From Firmicutes bacterium UBA5449 (GTDB taxonomy: Bacteria; Bacillota; SHA-98; UBA4971), in contig DIQZ01000099.1 in assembly GCA_002424305.1 (NCBI GenBank), positions 20,778 through 32,573 on the forward strand: DNA of 11,796 nucleotides, given 5' to 3'. Positions 1 to 6,298 of the stretch are shown one piece after another. The stretch's first letter is position 1, and the number at the start of each line of letters is the position of its first letter. The notes beneath the pieces are model-generated. The model saw only the letters and a program-made list of their open reading frames with translations, had not been told where the DNA came from and did no database searches. The position numbers were made by a program, and so were the translations under genes.

Positions 1-594
1 GATGAGATGAACAAGCTAATGTCGGAACTCGGAATTGATATTTTCGTAGGAATGGATGTAGGGTCAGATTCGTTCTTCTCCGGAGATGAGGTAAAGACTC
101 CCAGGACGCCAATGGGGGATTTTGTCTCGCTTGGTATGATGAGCCGTCTTGAGATTCCCACATTCTATGGGCTGGCAGGATACGGATGTGACGGTGAGCT
201 CGAAATGGACGATCTGGAGCGGAACGTCGGGAAGGCAATGAGGGCAGGCGGGTTCCTCGGCGCCTACGGCCTTACGCAACGAGACGTCCAGGACATGTTT
301 AGGATATGCAACGAATTCCCGGATCCGGTTGAGAGGTGGCCTGCAGTAGCAGCCACCGGTGAGCTGGGTGCACACCGCATGATGCTGACAGAGCCGTGGG
401 GGACTACGGTCAGGCTGACACCGCTTGCAGCCATCGACCTCTTCTTCGATCCTAAGACCATTGTGGAAGCGGTCTCCACACCTGTGCTAAAGACGCGTGA
501 CGCCCAAAGCTTGGCTGAGGCGGAGCAGATTCTACTTGACATGGGAGTGCTGCCGGAGACCCGTCTCATAGATTATGTTGATTACCTTAAGTAG
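1..594 (+). CDS. DUF1152-like protein, 5' end outside window
   Basis: C-terminal portion of a protein resembling the DUF1152 family, whose biochemical role is unknown to me. The reading frame is open to the first base of the window (two codons precede the first ATG at 7), so the gene almost certainly starts upstream; family members are about 300 residues and 197 codons are visible here. Family-like features are a glycine-rich strand-loop ending in an Asp (VGMDVGSDSFFSGDE), then a TPMGD segment and a glycine/Asp-rich loop (YGCDGELEMDD) about 60 residues in. No membrane segment or signal peptide is seen. The stop at 592-594 is followed within 16 bases by the start of the amidohydrolase gene, so the two are probably co-transcribed. 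The family call rests on remembered motif similarity and is moderate. Confidence 0.6.
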   Translation, partial: DEMNKLMSELGIDIFVGMDVGSDSFFSGDEVKTPRTPMGDFVSLGMMSRLEIPTFYGLAGYGCDGELEMDDLERNVGKAMRAGGFLGAYGLTQRDVQDMFRICNEFPDPVERWPAVAATGELGAHRMMLTEPWGTTVRLTPLAAIDLFFDPKTIVEAVSTPVLKTRDAQSLAEAEQILLDMGVLPETRLIDYVDYLK

Positions 595-609
595 GGGGTG
601 GAGCGAAAG

Positions 610-1938
610 GTGACGCAAGCGGATATCCTTATCAAGAATGGAATCATCCTCACCATAGATGGGTCTTTAGACATCATACCTTGCGGATATGTTGCGATAG
701 CGGGTGACAGGATCGCCGCGATAGGCGAAGGCGAGCCTGATATTCACGCTGCGCGCGTCATCGATGCTGAGCAATGTGTCATCATGCCCGGTCTGGTAAA
801 TACGCACACCCATATGACCATGATGCGCGGCGTATGCGAGGACAAGCTCCTCATGGACTGGCTGGAGCAGATATGTTTTCCTATCGATGCCAGTCTGACA
901 GCGGAGGACATTCGCGCAGGTGCACTTATGTGCCAGGCTGAGATGTTGTTGGGCGGTACTACCACCTTTATCGATATATACCGCTATCCCGGTGCTGTGG
1001 CAGAGGTTGCGGAGAAGACCGGAATTCGCGCGGTCATCGCTCCTCAGATCATAGATCACCCGGCAGGAGCAGGCGAGACCTACGCAACCAACAAGACGTT
1101 CGTTGATGAATGGCAGGGCAGATGCCCGGGCAGGGTAATGCCTTGGTTTGGAGTGCACGCTCCATACTCTTGTGACTGGAAGACTTATAAGGACTGTCAT
1201 GATGCAGCAATCGCTCACGATGTCGGAATCCATACACATCTGGCAGAGACTGAGTCGGAGATTAAGCAGATGTGTGAGAAGTTCGGTTGTTCTCCGTTTG
1301 AAAAGCTGGACGAGATCGGTGCCATAAGCGGTCGAATGTTGGCCGCCCACTGCGTCCACGTGAATGACCGGGATATGGACATCATGGCAGAGTCGGGAAT
1401 GAAGGTGGCCTACAACCCTTCCAGCAACATGAAACTGGCATCAGGAGTTGCTCCAATCACTGAGATGCTGGATAGGGGCATTGTAGTAGGCCTCGGTACG
1501 GATTCAAATCTTTCAAATAACAACGTCGACATGTTCGAAGAGATGCGTGTAGGTGCAATGCTGCAGAAATTGGCCACAGGAGATGCACGTGCTCTTTCCG
1601 CGGAGACTGTGATTCGCATGGCAACTATTGAAGGTGCCAAATGTCTCGGCCTGGAGCGAGAGATTGGATCGCTCAGGGTGGGCAAGAAGGCAGATATAAT
1701 CCTTGTTGATATGGGGAAACCTCACCTGTGGCCTATGTTTACTGGGGGGATGCCGGAAAACATAATCGCGCATTTAGTCTATTCTGCTAGTGCTCAAGAT
1801 GTCCGTACGACAATCGTTGACGGACGCGTGCTCGTTGATGAACAGCAACTGGTGAATTACGATTTGAGAGTGCTTTTTGCTTATGTGCAGAAAACTGCAG
1901 CAGATCTGTACAATAGAGCAAAACCACAGACTATCTAA
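610..1938 (+). CDS. mtaD: Amidohydrolase, probable 5'-methylthioadenosine/S-adenosylhomocysteine deaminase
   Basis: Metal-dependent deaminase of the MtaD/SsnA/TrzN branch of the amidohydrolase superfamily, 442 residues, expected to be cytosolic and to convert adenosine-type substrates (MTA, SAH, adenosine) to inosine-type products. Visible metal and catalytic residues are H66 and H68 (NTHTHM), H183 (HAPYS), H210 and E213 (HTHLAE), H247 (AHCVH) and D298 (GTDSN), followed by the SNNNVDMFEEMR segment typical of MtaD. An N-terminal beta-sandwich (ILIKNGIILTID) and its C-terminal return (GKKADIILVD) flank the barrel. I prefer the GTG at 610 because GGAG at 600-603 sits six bases upstream; the in-frame GTG at 598 has no properly spaced site. 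It follows the DUF1152-like gene closely and precedes a nucleoside-binding protein gene, which supports a purine nucleoside role. Guanine deaminase or chlorohydrolase relatives are possible alternatives. Confidence 0.82.
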   Translation: MTQADILIKNGIILTIDGSLDIIPCGYVAIAGDRIAAIGEGEPDIHAARVIDAEQCVIMPGLVNTHTHMTMMRGVCEDKLLMDWLEQICFPIDASLTAEDIRAGALMCQAEMLLGGTTTFIDIYRYPGAVAEVAEKTGIRAVIAPQIIDHPAGAGETYATNKTFVDEWQGRCPGRVMPWFGVHAPYSCDWKTYKDCHDAAIAHDVGIHTHLAETESEIKQMCEKFGCSPFEKLDEIGAISGRMLAAHCVHVNDRDMDIMAESGMKVAYNPSSNMKLASGVAPITEMLDRGIVVGLGTDSNLSNNNVDMFEEMRVGAMLQKLATGDARALSAETVIRMATIEGAKCLGLEREIGSLRVGKKADIILVDMGKPHLWPMFTGGMPENIIAHLVYSASAQDVRTTIVDGRVLVDEQQLVNYDLRVLFAYVQKTAADLYNRAKPQTI

Positions 1939-1965
1939 CAAACTACCTGACAGACTACCTAATGG
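1930..1965 (+). repeat. Three 12-base degenerate tandem repeats at the mtaD stop
   Basis: Three consecutive 12-base units: ACTATCTAACAA (1930-1941), ACTACCTGACAG (1942-1953), ACTACCTAATGG (1954-1965). The first contains the mtaD stop codon TAA (1936-1938) and the third runs into the ribosome binding site of the next gene. This is the first of six junction repeats in the window. Confidence 0.85.
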
Positions 1966-1979
1966 GAGGGGAATCGCAA

Positions 1980-3002
1980 ATGAACAACAGATTGATGAAG
2001 GCTATTGTAGTAGGACTCCTCATCGGATTGCTTTTCAGCCCTGTGATTGGTACCCAGTATGCAGATGCCAAAGCTCAGAATATTGCGTATGTGATTACCG
2101 GAACTCTGGGAGACAAAGGCTTTTTCGATTCCGGATATGAAGGCTTGCAGAACGCAAAAGCCGACTATGGTGTAGGCAAAATCAAAGTCATCGAATCATT
2201 TAACCCTGTTGATTGGGAACCCAACCTCAGAAATTCAGCTCAGGCAGGCTATAATCTGATTTTCGCGGGAGGCACTCCCATGAGGGATTACGTAGCCAAG
2301 TTGGCGCCTCTCTTCCCTAAGCAGCACTTTGTGTTGTTCGACGGCAAATTGACCGGTATCGACAACGTTATATCGGTTGAATACGGAGAAGAGCAAGGTG
2401 CATATGTAGCAGGCGTTCTGGCAGCACTGATGACTACGCGAACTGAGGTAGAAGGGATCAATAAGGACAAGAAGGTAGGCTTCATCGGCGGGATGGACAT
2501 TGCAGTCGGACGTAACTGGCTGCAAGGCTTCAAGCAAGGAGTTGCATCAGTGGATCCCAAGATCGAGGTGCTCTATGCATTCGCAGGAAGCTTCGGCGAC
2601 CCGGCGAAAGGCAAGGAACTGGCATTGGCCCAGTACGGACAAGGTGCAGATGTAATCTTGCATGCAGCCGGAGACACAGGTCTCGGCGTGATTGAAGCAG
2701 CAGAAGGAGCAAACGCTTTCGCAATCGGCTCCGACGCTAACCAGGATAGCATCAAGCCAGGGCACGTCCTTACCAGTATCATGAAGAGAGTAGACAACTC
2801 TCTTCATGATGTAGCCACCATGCACTTCAAGGGGCCTTGGAAAGGCGGAGAGACATTTATGTACAACGTTGTCAACGACGGTGTTATTCTCACAGACATG
2901 TCTGTAATCGGCGACAAGGTGCCTGAAGAGGTCAGAGCTGAGATAGCTAAAACAATAGAAGGAATCAAGGACGGCAGCATTAAGGTAGTTCGCGATCGGT
3001 AA
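1980..3002 (+). CDS. BMP/PnrA-family substrate-binding protein (probable nucleoside ABC transporter)
   Basis: Secreted solute-binding protein of the BMP (basic membrane protein/PnrA) family, which in studied members binds purine nucleosides for an ABC importer. The ATG at 1980 is chosen because GGGAGGGG (1964-1971) lies eight bases upstream; the earlier in-frame ATG at 1962 precedes that site. Residues 1-32 form a signal peptide: a basic start, a hydrophobic core at about 8-24, and a signal peptidase I-like ADAKA end. There is no lipobox cysteine, unlike most Gram-positive relatives. Family motifs are the N-terminal GDKGFFDSGYEG, KVGFIGGMD, FAGSFGDPAKGKELA, GADVILHAAGDTG and IGSDANQDSIKPG, in the expected order. 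Length (340 residues) is normal. No ATPase or permease gene is present in the window. Its neighbour is a probable adenosine-type deaminase, so nucleoside uptake is a reasonable inference. Confidence 0.88.
   Translation: MNNRLMKAIVVGLLIGLLFSPVIGTQYADAKAQNIAYVITGTLGDKGFFDSGYEGLQNAKADYGVGKIKVIESFNPVDWEPNLRNSAQAGYNLIFAGGTPMRDYVAKLAPLFPKQHFVLFDGKLTGIDNVISVEYGEEQGAYVAGVLAALMTTRTEVEGINKDKKVGFIGGMDIAVGRNWLQGFKQGVASVDPKIEVLYAFAGSFGDPAKGKELALAQYGQGADVILHAAGDTGLGVIEAAEGANAFAIGSDANQDSIKPGHVLTSIMKRVDNSLHDVATMHFKGPWKGGETFMYNVVNDGVILTDMSVIGDKVPEEVRAEIAKTIEGIKDGSIKVVRDR
2778..2810 (+). repeat. Perfect 14-bp inverted repeat inside the BMP gene
   Basis: Left arm ATCATGAAGAGAGT (2778-2791), five-base loop (2792-2796), right arm ACTCTCTTCATGAT (2797-2810). 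The arms are exactly complementary, and two flanking G-T pairs could extend the stem. It lies in the coding sequence, spanning about residues 267-277 (IMKRVDNSLHD), and is not followed by a T-tract, so it is not a standard terminator. The protein segment is a conserved family motif, so codon choice alone must have produced the symmetry. Confidence 0.9.
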
Positions 3003-3018
3003 GTGAATGTTGCTCCAG

Positions 3019-3060
3019 ATTAGTTAATCAAGGTTAACTAATTCGGGTTAGCTAATGCAG
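3019..3060 (+). repeat. Three 14-base degenerate tandem repeats after the BMP gene
   Basis: Units ATTAGTTAATCAAG (3019-3032), GTTAACTAATTCGG (3033-3046) and GTTAGCTAATGCAG (3047-3060), beginning 17 bases after the BMP stop codon and abutting the hairpin at 3060-3098. The shared core is GTTA-CTAAT. The unit is unrelated to the repeat at the preceding junction. Confidence 0.82.
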
Positions 3061-3098
3061 GTTGGGCGGAAGGTCTAGGGTATGCCTTCCGCTCAACC
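3060..3098 (+). terminator. Long hairpin after the BMP gene, no T-tract
   Basis: A 14-pair stem, GGTTGGGCGGAAGG (3060-3073) with CCTTCCGCTCAACC (3085-3098), with one G-T wobble and an 11-base loop. It is the strongest hairpin between the BMP and ferredoxin genes and a natural place for transcript termination or 3'-end protection. The bases that follow (CAATAAC) contain no T-run on either strand, so it is not a canonical intrinsic terminator. Confidence 0.45.
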
Positions 3099-3204
3099 CA
3101 ATAACATGTGGTTGCATGTTAGACATGCCAACATAGCAGAGTGATTGATGTATAGTTGTGCAATTGGGGTGCAAAGCATAATTGACGCAAGGAGGGGTAG
3201 AAGT

Positions 3205-3669
3205 TTGATTCGTTTGAAAGTTACAGCCGATAAATGCACAGGATGCAGGTCATGTGAGACCGCCTGTTCTCTAGCGCACGAAGGTGCGTGTTCACCGGAC
3301 CTCGGAAGGATATGGATACATTTTGCAAAACACGATACAGACTTTACCCCGAAGATTTGTCGGCAATGCCGTAAACCGCGATGTGCTGTCGCATGCCCTG
3401 TTGGTGCACTGGAAGCTCTGCCTGAGGGCGGAGTCAAATTGATCCCCGAAAATTGCATTGAATGCGGAAGCTGCATATCAGCATGTCCGTTCGGCTATCT
3501 CAGATTGTCGCATGATGGTATGCCTCTGGTATGTGACTTGTGTTCCGGTCGTCCTGACGGGCCGGCGTGCGTCCGGATATGTCAGGAGGAAGCTATTACC
3601 TCTGTTGAAGCTCCTGGACCTAAGAAACGCAAGGGGCGGATCAAGGAGAAAGGCGTTGTAGACCGATGA
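3205..3669 (+). CDS. Polyferredoxin electron-transfer subunit of an aldehyde oxidoreductase
   Basis: Small (154-residue) soluble iron-sulfur protein with sixteen cysteines in four motifs, enough for four [4Fe-4S] clusters: C11/C14/C17/C21, C52/C55/C60/C64, C84/C87/C90/C94 and C110/C113/C122/C126, the DmsB/HycB/AorA-like arrangement. The size and cluster number match the small subunit of the multi-subunit AOR described from Aromatoleum. The start is a TTG at 3205, seven bases after a strong GGAGGGG (3191-3197); the ATG at 3145 would add 20 residues ahead of that site. The stop overlaps the AOR start codon by four bases (ATGA), so the two are translationally coupled and almost certainly form one enzyme, this subunit carrying electrons to or from the tungsten subunit. 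No FAD subunit gene (AorC-like) follows, so the external electron partner is probably ferredoxin rather than NAD; that is inference. The basic C-terminal tail (KKRKGRIKEK) is unremarkable. Confidence 0.85.
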   Translation: MIRLKVTADKCTGCRSCETACSLAHEGACSPDLGRIWIHFAKHDTDFTPKICRQCRKPRCAVACPVGALEALPEGGVKLIPENCIECGSCISACPFGYLRLSHDGMPLVCDLCSGRPDGPACVRICQEEAITSVEAPGPKKRKGRIKEKGVVDR

Positions 3670-5480
3670 ACGCATGGGCTGGGCGAATACTTCATGTGAA
3701 TTTGAGCTGTAGGAAATCGTGGACAAGTCCGACTTCCGAGTACGTCGCGAAATGGCTGGGCGGTAAGGGCTTAGATGTAGCATTGCTTACACAAGCCGGG
3801 GCTTGGTCTGTGGATCCCTATGGGCCTGAAAACCCTCTTATTATGGGGACCGGTCCTCTTACAGGGACACTTGCGCCGGCCTCTTCACGACTCCATGTGG
3901 CTGCCAGATCTCCTGCGACCGGGCTTTTTGGGGCGAGCAATATTGGAGGGCATTTCCCGCCTGAGCTGAAATATGCGGGATACGATCACTTGGTGATTAC
4001 GGGAATTGCAGATGACCCCGTGATACTGGTAATAGAAGACGATGCAGTACGCTTCGAATCGGCCTGCGATCTATGGGGACTTGATGTGATGGCAACGCAT
4101 GATGCTCTGAAGTCTTGTTTCGGGGAGCGTTCGCGCTCAATGATAATCGGACCCGGAGGAGAAAACCTGGTGCGGTACGCGGGCATCAGAGCAGGAACGT
4201 TTAACTCCGCAAGCCGCACAGGGATGGGTGCAGTCATGGGGTCGAAGAAGCTCAAGGCCATTGTGGTGCGAGGGTCGGGACGGCTTGGCATCGCAGACCC
4301 GGAACGTTTCATGGACGCGTGCGTCCGCATGCGCGAGCAGCTTGCAGAATCAGCGCCGTATAAGAACATGATGGATACGCCGAAGATGCTGAAACCTGCA
4401 GCAGATGATGGATACTTCAGCTACGGCAATAAGACCGGCCTTTCAGGACCCGGCGATGGTGTCGTGGATGGATCAGCAGAGGTGCTGAGAAGGTACCGCA
4501 CCGGCAAAGCCGCTTGTTTCGGATGTCCTTTGCGTTGTCAGGATGTGATTGATCTTCCTGAAACAGGTCCGTTCGGCATTCAGTGCGATCCGCGAATAGA
4601 ACTGAACTACATGGCGGAACTCTCGGAGCCGAGGTTCGGGTGGCTTTCCTATGTTGCTTGTCAGCAGATGGGGCTTGACAGCACGTCCACCGGGAATGTG
4701 TTAGGGTTTGTGGTTGAGTCTGTAGTAGCAGGAGACCTATCTCTTAAGGAGATTGCTGTGGATATCGGCTTGTCACGGAATGCGTCAAACGCCGAGGTTT
4801 ACCTAGGATTGATAGAAGCCATAGCGAGGCGAAAAGGCATAGGCGACACTTTGGCTGAGGGAGTTGCCAGAGCCGCAGACCGGCTCGGGCCTGAGTATCA
4901 CGAGCGAGCGATGCACCGCGACGGGTTGGAACTGGCTTCTCCGGAACCACGTGCGTATATGGGACTTGCGTTAGCTTTCGCGGCTTCAGAGAGAGGCGAC
5001 TATCTAGCCGGATTCCCCATCTTTGAGATGCTGGGGCCGGAGGTTGGCGGGGCAATGGCACGCGACATCTTTGAAGACGCGGGTGTCGCGGGACCTGTCA
5101 CAGACAGGTGGACGTTTGAGCACAAGGAGCTTGTTCAGTTCTATATGGAGAACATATCTACAGTCTCTGATATTTTAGGCATATGTCGCTGGATCTCGCC
5201 TACCAATGGTGCGCCGGTGCGTGAAGATGCCATGGCTGAGCTGTTGACTTACGCAGTGGGGAAGGAATACTCAGGATCAGACCTCATGGAATACGCCTGC
5301 CGTTGCCGTGATGCTGTCCATGAAGCTGACGTGAAATGTGGTAAGGAGCATCCTCAGGCGAATCTGCCCAACCGGCTTTACGGATCTGTCAAAGGGTCTC
5401 ATAAGATGCTCAATGGAATAGACCCTGAGCAATTGACCGCGGCTATCGAGAGATATTGGAAGATTAGAGAGTGGCAATAA
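3666..5480 (+). CDS. aor: Aldehyde:ferredoxin oxidoreductase family tungsten/molybdenum enzyme, large subunit
   Basis: Cytosolic oxidoreductase of the AOR family (604 residues) carrying a bis-pyranopterin W or Mo cofactor and one [4Fe-4S] cluster; family members interconvert aldehydes and carboxylic acids. The N-terminal domain is typical (GRILHVNLS, then WLGGKGLDVALL, GTGPLTGTLAPASSR). Cluster ligands are visible as C284, C287 and C291 (CFGCPLRC) plus C507 in SDILGIC, the D-x-x-G-x-C motif. E312 occupies the place of the usual EYE motif. Oddities: where relatives have Arg-Gly followed within three residues by a conserved His, this protein reads ERGDYLAGF with no His, and it ends at REWQ about 20 residues before the usual family end. 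The ATG overlaps the ferredoxin stop, indicating coupled translation with its redox partner. Substrate cannot be told from sequence; specialised AOR-family enzymes, including non-aldehyde members, are alternatives. Confidence 0.87.
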   Translation: MNAWAGRILHVNLSCRKSWTSPTSEYVAKWLGGKGLDVALLTQAGAWSVDPYGPENPLIMGTGPLTGTLAPASSRLHVAARSPATGLFGASNIGGHFPPELKYAGYDHLVITGIADDPVILVIEDDAVRFESACDLWGLDVMATHDALKSCFGERSRSMIIGPGGENLVRYAGIRAGTFNSASRTGMGAVMGSKKLKAIVVRGSGRLGIADPERFMDACVRMREQLAESAPYKNMMDTPKMLKPAADDGYFSYGNKTGLSGPGDGVVDGSAEVLRRYRTGKAACFGCPLRCQDVIDLPETGPFGIQCDPRIELNYMAELSEPRFGWLSYVACQQMGLDSTSTGNVLGFVVESVVAGDLSLKEIAVDIGLSRNASNAEVYLGLIEAIARRKGIGDTLAEGVARAADRLGPEYHERAMHRDGLELASPEPRAYMGLALAFAASERGDYLAGFPIFEMLGPEVGGAMARDIFEDAGVAGPVTDRWTFEHKELVQFYMENISTVSDILGICRWISPTNGAPVREDAMAELLTYAVGKEYSGSDLMEYACRCRDAVHEADVKCGKEHPQANLPNRLYGSVKGSHKMLNGIDPEQLTAAIERYWKIREWQ

Positions 5481-5508
5481 TTTGCAGCATTGTTAATGAA
5501 AGGGTTGC

Positions 5509-6180
5509 ATGTGGGTGTCAGACAGGAAGCAGTTGAGGCGACAGATGCCGGACCATTTGTCTAAAGAGTTGCCTGAGCAATTACCGAAACAGTTGTCGAA
5601 ACAATTACCGAAACAGTTGCTGATGTTGATGATAGGGATGTTCCTCATTGGCTTGGGAATCTGTCTCTATGTTCAGGCTGATCTTGGAGCTGAACCTTTC
5701 ACAGTGCTGGCTCAGGGGGTATCTTGCCTTACCGGACTGCAATTTGGCCGTGCCATGCAGTCCCTGAACATCGCAATAATTCTGGTGATACTTATTGTCG
5801 ACAGAAGCCACCTGGGACTGGGCACTTTGCTCAGTGCAGTACTTGTAGGCTTTTTTGCAGATACTTTAATGAACTGGATACCGCATGCTCCAAACATGCC
5901 CGTAGCCGTGCTGATGTTGATTGGGGCAGTCACCACGATGGGGATAGGGGTCGGAATCTTCATTGCATCCGATCTTGGAGAAGGAGCTGTGGAAGGTCTC
6001 ATGATGCTTACGCACCGGAAGACCGGATTTGAGGTTCGATGGGCGAGGATCTTGATGGACTCTGTATGTGTCCTGACAGGCGCATTGCTTGGGGGCTCGA
6101 TTGGAGTTGGCACATTAGTCGGGGCGTTTTGCACAGGTCCTATTATCCAAGAGACCTTACGCATCTTAGGCTATTCTTGA
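5509..6180 (+). CDS. YczE/YitT-like integral membrane protein with repeat-encoded N-terminus
   Basis: Polytopic membrane protein of 223 residues resembling the YczE/YyaS/YitT group, whose function is poorly known. About five hydrophobic segments are visible, around residues 38-55, 75-95, 101-122, 125-148 and 183-210, with two related glycine-rich loops (YVQADLGAEPF and FIASDLGEGAVEG) suggesting internally repeated halves. Residues 7-38 are eight imperfect four-residue repeats (KQLR, RQMP, DHLS, KELP, EQLP, KQLS, KQLP, KQLL) encoded by 12-base DNA repeats; homologues normally begin close to the first membrane segment, so this is an extra N-terminus. The start is uncertain: ATG 5509 has AAAGGG four bases upstream, ATG 5545 has a well-spaced TTGAGG, and ATG 5623 or 5629 would exclude the repeats but lack a clear site. 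It lies between AOR and the alcohol dehydrogenase; its link to aldehyde metabolism is unproven. Confidence 0.7.
   Translation: MWVSDRKQLRRQMPDHLSKELPEQLPKQLSKQLPKQLLMLMIGMFLIGLGICLYVQADLGAEPFTVLAQGVSCLTGLQFGRAMQSLNIAIILVILIVDRSHLGLGTLLSAVLVGFFADTLMNWIPHAPNMPVAVLMLIGAVTTMGIGVGIFIASDLGEGAVEGLMMLTHRKTGFEVRWARILMDSVCVLTGALLGGSIGVGTLVGAFCTGPIIQETLRILGYS
5527..5622 (+). repeat. Eight 12-base degenerate tandem repeats, in frame in the YczE-like gene
   Basis: Eight successive 12-base units from 5527 to 5622, the last five most alike, for example GAGCAATTACCG, AAACAGTTGTCG, AAACAATTACCG and AAACAGTTGCTG. Because 12 is a multiple of three and no stop occurs in this frame, they read as a four-residue protein repeat (consensus K-Q-L-P). 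The block starts 47 bases after the AOR stop, in the same relative place as the non-coding repeats at other junctions. Confidence 0.85.
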
Positions 6181-6217
6181 ATTCTAGGCTATGCTTAAGT
6201 TTAGACTATGTTTGACG
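6165..6217 (+). repeat. Three degenerate ~18-base tandem repeats at the YczE-like gene stop
   Basis: Three copies with shared core AGGCTAT, AGGCTAT and AGACTAT at 6168, 6186 and 6203 (spacings 18 and 17), each followed by a CTT/TTT-GA-like segment. The first copy encodes the last residues (LGYS) and contains the stop codon of the membrane protein gene; the other two lie in the spacer before the alcohol dehydrogenase. The remaining spacer to 6298 shows no convincing promoter or terminator. Confidence 0.75.
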
Positions 6218-6298
6218 AGTTGAGATTGATTTAGGAACGATTCAAGAGCGAACGACGCAGCAGTTGATGCCCGTTCTCTTTATCTGGAGGGTGATTAT

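Noticed and set aside
598..609. GTG at 598 as the mtaD start
   Set aside because: The purine-rich site lies over and after it; GTG at 610 has GGAG at the correct distance.
667..1359. Long minus-strand frame opposite mtaD
   Set aside because: It is a shadow of a well-supported gene with no domain, ribosome binding site or neighbouring minus-strand genes.
1962..1979. ATG at 1962 as the BMP start
   Set aside because: It precedes the strong GGGAGGGG site that serves the ATG at 1980, from which a normal signal peptide begins.
3145..3204. ATG at 3145 as the ferredoxin subunit start
   Set aside because: The extra 20 residues do not look like the family, and the excellent GGAGGGG at 3191-3197 points to TTG at 3205.
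5093..5109. Seven-pair inverted repeat in the AOR gene (ACCTGTC/GACAGGT)
   Set aside because: Perfect but short and within coding sequence; several of this size are expected by chance in a window of this length.
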